Shown here piece after piece: positions 58,937 through 64,000 of a stretch of DNA of 64,000 nucleotides. Position 1 is the stretch's first letter. Each line of letters opens with the position of its first letter. The notes under the pieces were generated by a model. That model had not been told where the DNA came from. It ran no database searches and worked only from the letters and a program-made list of their open reading frames with translations. The DNA comes from Crotalaria pallida. Lineage: Eukaryota > Streptophyta > Magnoliopsida > Fabales > Fabaceae. The stretch lies in assembly GCA_037953625.1 (NCBI GenBank), contig CM075650.1, positions 5,830,501 to 5,894,500 of the forward strand, given 5' to 3'. A program made the translations under genes and the position numbers.

Positions 58937-61900
58937 GACTTCATTCGCTGGAGACATTAGGTGCTACTTTACTTTACCAGAACTTACTCTGTGCTTCCTT
59001 TGGTTATATTCACTAGTTCATCACTTTACACTTAGTTGTGACCACATAGGTCATAGCAAGGGGGTCACTTTTATTTGGAATAGATTTGGTTAATCGAAAT
59101 TGTACCTTTAGTTTTCACTATGTGTTGCTTTTGTCACTTATATAAATGGCCAATGTGTGTGTGGTCGTCAATCTGAAATAGTCAACTGCAGATACAGGTC
59201 CCTAAAGTTTGCAACATAGTATATGCGAGCCTAAAGTTTGCTTTTCTTTTGGCCTTGTTTGATTTCACTATGTCCAAGTACAGGTCCCTTGTTCTTCTTT
59301 ATTCGTTTAACAAATAGGAAAGTATTATATTTTGATAATAAGATCTTTATATTCTTCACACAAATGGCCAAGTAATCATTCACTTTGTTCAATTCACTTA
59401 GAGATAAGAATACAACAAAACCGAAAAGCATGTGGAAAAGGGAGAAAAACAAAAATAAAGCTAGCAAAGAGAGTGAGATGTCAAAAAAAAAACTGAATAT
59501 GTGATTGTTTAGCATTTTTATTTTAGTTTGATTTGGTGCCCAACTTTTGTTTACGGGCAAAACCCCACTGATTTGCTACTCGGTTTTAGGATTATTGGAA
59601 AAATAATGCAAAGATTATTTTTTTTAAATGAGGTGCTGCTACCCTGCTTTCCTATTTGATGATTATCAGAATCATGGAGTTTTATTTTTAGTTATCTGTT
59701 GGAGTGGATTATTATCTCCAGGGTTGTTCATTTGATTTCATTTGAATTTCATTTGCTTGCTGCTTTCCTATTTGATGATGATTTGTGATTCTATAGAATT
59801 ACACTTAATGGTTACATGTTTTGATTTTCAAATTCCCATTAGTAAGAAGAACAAGAAAGAAAGGTACCAAGAGGAATTTGAGGAGCGCATTGTGTCTCTG
59901 ATTGCTTCATTATTTGGTAAGCATACAAACTATAGTTTTTGTGCTGGTTGTCTTATACTTCTCAGGTTCTTTTAATAAAACTTTTGCCTTATTAAAAAAA
60001 ATATATAAACTATCGTTTTTGTGCTGGTTGTTGTTGGGGTAATCTATATATGCAGTTCTGTTATTGGTATCACTAGGAGTGAGGGTAGCATGTGATGAGT
60101 TTCCTGCCATCAACTGCAGAAAGCACACTGCATTTTTGACTGATTTGGGTGGATATGTTGATTCTTTACTAAAAGAAACATAATGCCGACCAGCAATCAA
60201 GAAAATCAGCCAAGAAATATTTAATAATTTAAATGAACCTAATATATACAAGTAGCAATAAAAATTAAAATATCTATCATAATCTATCATGATTTTGACT
60301 AAATGTTCATTGGAATTTTAACACTTTAAAAGTTTTAGCACTTTAAATGTTCATTGGAATTTTTCTATTAAAATTTATTTTGATTAAATGTTTAATTTTC
60401 ATTTCAGAACCCTGAATTACTTTCTCTTCTCATCGTCGTGCCACTTCCTTGTCTCACCAGCCGCTGGTTTTATTAGCTAAGCTCGGTTCAAAGGTAATTT
60501 TTCCTTCTTTTTTGTTCATTTGCTGTACTCAAAATATATATTTGTTCTCGGTAATTTTTTTGTTCTCGTTAGCTAAGCCTGGTTTAGGTAATTTTTTTTG
60601 TTCGTTTGCTTCAAATTTATTAGCTCGGTTATGCTTTTGCTTTGCTATCTATATTTGTTCTTGCTCTCCCGCGTTTCCATTGATCATTCATAATATCTTC
60701 CTTCATACTATTTCTCTCCTTCATAATCTCTTGCTTGATACTATTTCTCTCCTTTTGAAGCATATCAATTCTCTTACACAACTTTTGAACTTGGCTTGAT
60801 CTTTACAACTCACATCCACCCTTTCTTTTTTCTTCCAATTGATGGTCTCTATATTTTACCATTTTCTTAGACACTGAGTATGGTTATATTAATCTGGTAT
60901 CTGAAATCCATCTCTTAAATCTTTACAATAGTTACATATGGATAGCTGCCTTTTTCTTTTTTTTGTTAATTTAAATATTATTCAATCTTTTTTTTCTTCT
61001 TTGCTGCTGTATTCATCGCTGCTGCCTTTTGCGTTGATTAAGATTTTATAAGTAAAAGGCATTCTCTTTCTCCATCAACAGTAACACATCAACTAATAAT
61101 TTGGTGTTCGAGCACAAGGTGTGACATTACAAGTTCAACTTATAATATTTTTTTATAATAAGCTGTTCAAACCCAAATGTTACTAAATGTTACTTTGCTG
61201 GAATTGGGTAGAATTGGATGGAATGAAACTCAAAAACGTAACTAAGTGGGGTGGTTGTGCTTGTGCAGTTTAGCTGGCTGCCATTTATAGATAAGAGGGT
61301 ACAAAATTTTAATGTTATGATCTTTATGTGAAGTAGTGGGACGAAGTTCATTGAAAAAAAGTAGCAATAGCACATGAAGCATGGATCTTTAAGTGCTTTG
61401 GAAGCGTATAAGTTACATGTGGGCAATGGCCTCTATCTTATTCCATAATTCCATATGCACTAAATAGATCAATTTTCACCAAGAGTGTTAGCTATAGGCG
61501 GCAGCAATGGTGGGACATTGTTTATCTAATTATTTTATATACTTTGCAAACATCCATTGAAGTAAGTACTAGTGGCATGCATATAGTTTCTGGATTGGTA
61601 GTCAGGGCACTACACACACACATATGTCTAGCTCACTTCTAAACTTTCCTTCATATGAACAAGCATATCCCTTATCCCTTATACATAAGAAGCAACTGGT
61701 TACAAGCAAATGTTGTAACTGGAAATTCTAATTCCCTCATCTTATTGAATATTTCCTATGCTTTTTTCAAATTGTTCTGATGAATACAGTTAGCCACTAA
61801 AGTTCGGTATACTAACTCCCCTCTAAAAGAATTATTTTTTTAATCTTTTAATCTTTTAATTTGTTAATTTAAATAACTCTCAAAGAATTATGTCTCTTCA

Positions 61901-62340
61901 ATACCACCCTGAAGCATCACCGGGACCTCATGATTCAGATTATGGTAGGAGACTTCAAACTTGTGCAATTTATTAAAATTACAGTTTTGTATGGTCACAA
62001 TCTGAGTCAGAGATCTCCAAATCCAGACAAGCCTTGTTCACATTCTCTTGTTACTTTCCCACAATCTTTGTGTTATTTACATCACAGTTAATTTGTTTCC
62101 TTTAAAAGTACCACTACTTTTGTGTCCTTTTTTTTACTCTCCCTTTCACTTGCACTCTTTTTAAGTTCAAGGAGATTCGTTCAGAATAATGCATAAAAAG
62201 CATTGGCTTCCTTAGAGTTAAAACTTATTACAACCCCATCATCTAATAATCTAAACTATGGTCATGCTAGATTTGAAGTTCTGAGAGGTGTGTTTCCTTG
62301 TGTTTCTATTTTGCATCATTCATTTCTCATTATCTCTCTG
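58937..62340. other. CACTA interior with exon-like scraps
   Basis: Mostly non-coding. A patch at about 59842-59916 reads KKNKKERYQEEFEERIVSL and ends at a donor-like GGTAAGC; it is exon-like, family unknown. On the minus strand near 60070-60180 there is KNAVCFLQLMAGNSSHATL-type text, also unassigned. No transposase motif was seen. Confidence 0.4.
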
Positions 62341-62868
62341 ATGGGTTTGGGAGTATTTGGTTCTGTTTTGGTTTTGACACTCTTGTTCAAGCATTTGGCT
62401 TCTCAGCAACCAAACACTGATGAGTTCTTTGTGTCTGAGTTCTTGAACAAGATGGGTTTCCATAACTTCACTGCTTCCTCTGTTTGTTCATGGCAAAGGG
62501 TTTCATGTGATGGAAATAAAGAACATATTTTTGAGTTAAACTTTTATGGTATGGGCCTATCTGGTCCTATTCCTGATACCACTATAGGCAAGCTCAGCAA
62601 ACTTCAATCTTTGGATCTTAGCTTCAACAAAATCACTGCTTTGCCTTCGGATTTCTGGAGTTTGATCTCTCTAAAGATCCTTAACCTCTCCTCCAACAAG
62701 ATTTCTGATTCACTTAACAACATTGGCAACTTTGGTTCCCTAGAAACCTTTGACTTGTCTAGCAACGATTATGCTGATAATATGCCTGAAGCTATAAGCT
62801 CCCTTGTGAATCTGAGGGTTCTCAAACTTGACCACAACATGTTTGCACAAAACATACCTATAGACTAA
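62341..62868 (+). pseudogene. Captured fragment of an LRR receptor-like kinase
   Basis: ATG 62341 starts MGLGVFGSVLVLTLLFKHLA, a signal peptide. An LRR N-terminal cap with CSWQRVSCDG follows, then about four leucine-rich repeats (LSKLQSLDLSFNKITALP, LKILNLSSNKISDSL, LETFDLSSN, LRVLKLDHNMF), and a stop after NIPID. I recall similar starts in legume proteins annotated as At2g24230-like LRR kinases, which run to roughly 850 residues with a transmembrane segment and kinase domain. Here only 175 residues remain, so it is a truncated transduplicate, not a receptor. The frame is open throughout, so a small secreted LRR product is conceivable. It sits 1.1 kb inside the right CACTA end. Confidence 0.78.
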
Positions 62869-63600
62869 TGATATATTATTAGACAACGAACCTATATTGA
62901 TTTGAATTTGTCTTCTGTGTTGATATATAATTTTATTTAATATTTCAAATGCTGTATGTTGTAGTGTGCAAAACAACAGGGGAGCGTAGAATGTGGGTAT
63001 TATGTTATGATAAATATGCTCACCATTATCATGACAAATATTTCCAACAAATGGAATGAGGTAATTGAATATGACTTTGTATTTTGAGTTTATTGAACAA
63101 AGTAATGAGGTAATTGAATAATCTTTATCTCATTTATATTTCAGGTCATGAACCACAGTCCTCAAGGTCCCATACCACAAGAATGCATTGACAATGTTAT
63201 TGAGCGCTGGTCATCATTTATACTTACTCTCAAAACTATTAGCTAGGCTTTAATACTTAACTTTTGTAACTCTTGAGTATTTTGTTAGTTTGATAAGTAT
63301 TTTGCTTATGAATTTTTCTTGGTTAGGTTCTGTATTTTTCTACTTCAAGATTGTTAGTTTGATATGAATTTTGCTTATGAATTTTAGCTTGCTTAGGTTC
63401 TGTAATTCGGTTATATATTCTTCAACTTTTGTAACTCCTGAGTATTTTGTTAGTTTGATATGTATTTTGTATTTTCTACTTCAAGATTGTTAGTTTGATA
63501 TGAATTTTGCTTATGAATTTTAGCTTGGTTAGGTTCTGTAATTGGTATTCTTCTGTGTAAAGAAGAAAATTTTTCATTTCATGCATCAGGGGATGTATAG
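62869..63600. other. CACTA right interior: exon-like patch and short tandem repeats
   Basis: 63146-63246 has an acceptor-like TTTCAG followed by open text (HSPQGPIPQECIDNVIERW) and a stop: a possible captured last exon, unassigned. 63270-63545 repeats the phrase GTTAGTTTGATATGAATTTT with TTAGGTTCTGTAAT about three times. Confidence 0.45.
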
Positions 63601-63611
63601 ATTATGTGGTA

Positions 63612-63952
63612 AGTAAAAAAAAGACTTTTAAAATCGGTCTTTATGACCGATTTCAAAGATACTTATGAAATCGGTCTTTATGACCGATTTCAAAAATAAA
63701 TTATGTGGTAAGTAAAAAAAAAGACTTTTAAAATCGGTCTTTATGACCGATTTCAAAAATAATTTATGAAATCGGTCGTTTTGGACGATTTCAAAGATAC
63801 TTATGAAATCGGTCTTTACGACCTATTTCATAAATTATTTTTGAAATCGGTCATAAAGACCGATTTTAAAAGGTCCACTTTTAATTCCACCTTTTTCAAC
63901 ATCACCACAGCAACCGATTTCAAAAGTCCAAAACGACAGATTTTAAAACTAC
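63612..63952. repeat. Right subterminal repeats of the CACTA element
   Basis: Repeated AATCGGTCTTTATGACCGATT inverted units, about ten half-sites, matching the left zone. Spaced roughly 20-50 bp. Confidence 0.9.
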
Positions 63953-63969
63953 TTTTTCCAGTAGTGTAA

Positions 63970-64000
63970 CAATCTTAGTGTCTTTACGAAGCCCTGGATG
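63970..64000 (-). mobile_element. Element F LTR, continuation after CACTA
   Basis: Thirty-one bases following the TAA duplication, cut by the window end. The rest of the F LTR and its interior should follow to the right. Confidence 0.6.

Larger units (their letters stand above)
56338..63966. mobile_element. Non-autonomous CACTA (CMC) transposon carrying gene fragments
   Basis: Terminal inverted repeats CACTACTGGAAAAA (56338-56351) and its complement (63953-63966), and a 3-bp TSD TAA on both sides (56335-56337, 63967-63969). Subterminal zones are packed with inverted GACCGATTTCAAA/TTTGAAATCGGTC motifs, typical sites for CACTA transposase binding. About 7.6 kb, with no transposase gene found. 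It carries an LRR receptor-kinase fragment and exon-like pieces. A copia solo LTR sits inside. Confidence 0.94.

Noticed and set aside
62203..62340. N-terminal extension of the LRR fragment from a TTG
   Set aside because: The ATG at 62341 begins a signal peptide matching remembered family members. The upstream text is not conserved and uses a non-ATG start.

Overview
The window reads as a transposon-dense intergenic region of a dicot plant genome, probably a legume. Almost every coding stretch belongs to a plant retrotransposon or a CACTA transposon. The legume guess rests on my recollection of relatives of the LRR receptor-kinase fragment and of one small cysteine-rich peptide gene, so it is an inference. 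The one plausible host gene is a secreted 8-cysteine peptide at 14454-14690 (minus). I saw no tRNA or rRNA gene.

Layout. 1-740: decayed Ty1/copia gag-protease. 935-12622: complete Ty3/Tekay chromovirus A (minus; TSD GACGA; LTRs about 3.57 kb). 12628-18732: AT-rich host DNA with the peptide gene. 18733-20980 and 35374-39039: degenerate LTR-type sequence G, with one ORF. 20988-35368: L1-type LINE, split by Tekay element B (24841-34314, plus, TSD GCTGT). 40083 to past the window end: Tekay element E (plus), sitting in a second copy of the host segment at 12716-13773. E is broken in its LTR by D (41020-50870, minus, TSD GGTAT) and in its leader by F (from 53556, minus). D is a non-autonomous large-LTR element with no gag-pol but an intact antisense 427-aa ORF. 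F's LTR is broken by a CACTA transposon (56338-63966, TSD TAA) that carries an LRR receptor-kinase fragment. The CACTA element in turn contains a copia solo LTR (57346-58931, TSD ACCGT). The nesting order E > F > CACTA > solo LTR follows from the duplicated or predicted target sites.

Most unusual signal. The LTRs hold arrays of short hairpins that share a conserved loop or core while the two stem arms change together. In B a 15-20 nt core (AGGCCTTCGATTTGG...) recurs seven times per LTR, with arms such as GATGTATAT/ATATACATC, GTTGTATTGT/ACAATACAAC and GGTGTATGTATGT/ACATACATACACC. A, D and E use another centre (TC-CCG-GA or TC-CCA-GA), F uses ACCAA and a roughly 40-nt core, and G and the D interior use others. 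The same elements carry perfect CG-centred palindromes (TAACCGGTTA, CTTAATCGATTAAG, ACTCGAGT). Several LTRs also carry a roughly 130-158-codon ORF. Together these look like a shared but family-diversified LTR architecture that standard Tekay annotation does not explain.

How the genes relate. A and B encode the usual Gag, protease, reverse transcriptase, RNase H, integrase and chromodomain, but both reading frames are broken. D shares the PBS type, the polypurine-tract region and the hairpins of A, so it could have been moved by A-like proteins. The host peptide gene and the captured LRR fragment are unrelated to this machinery.
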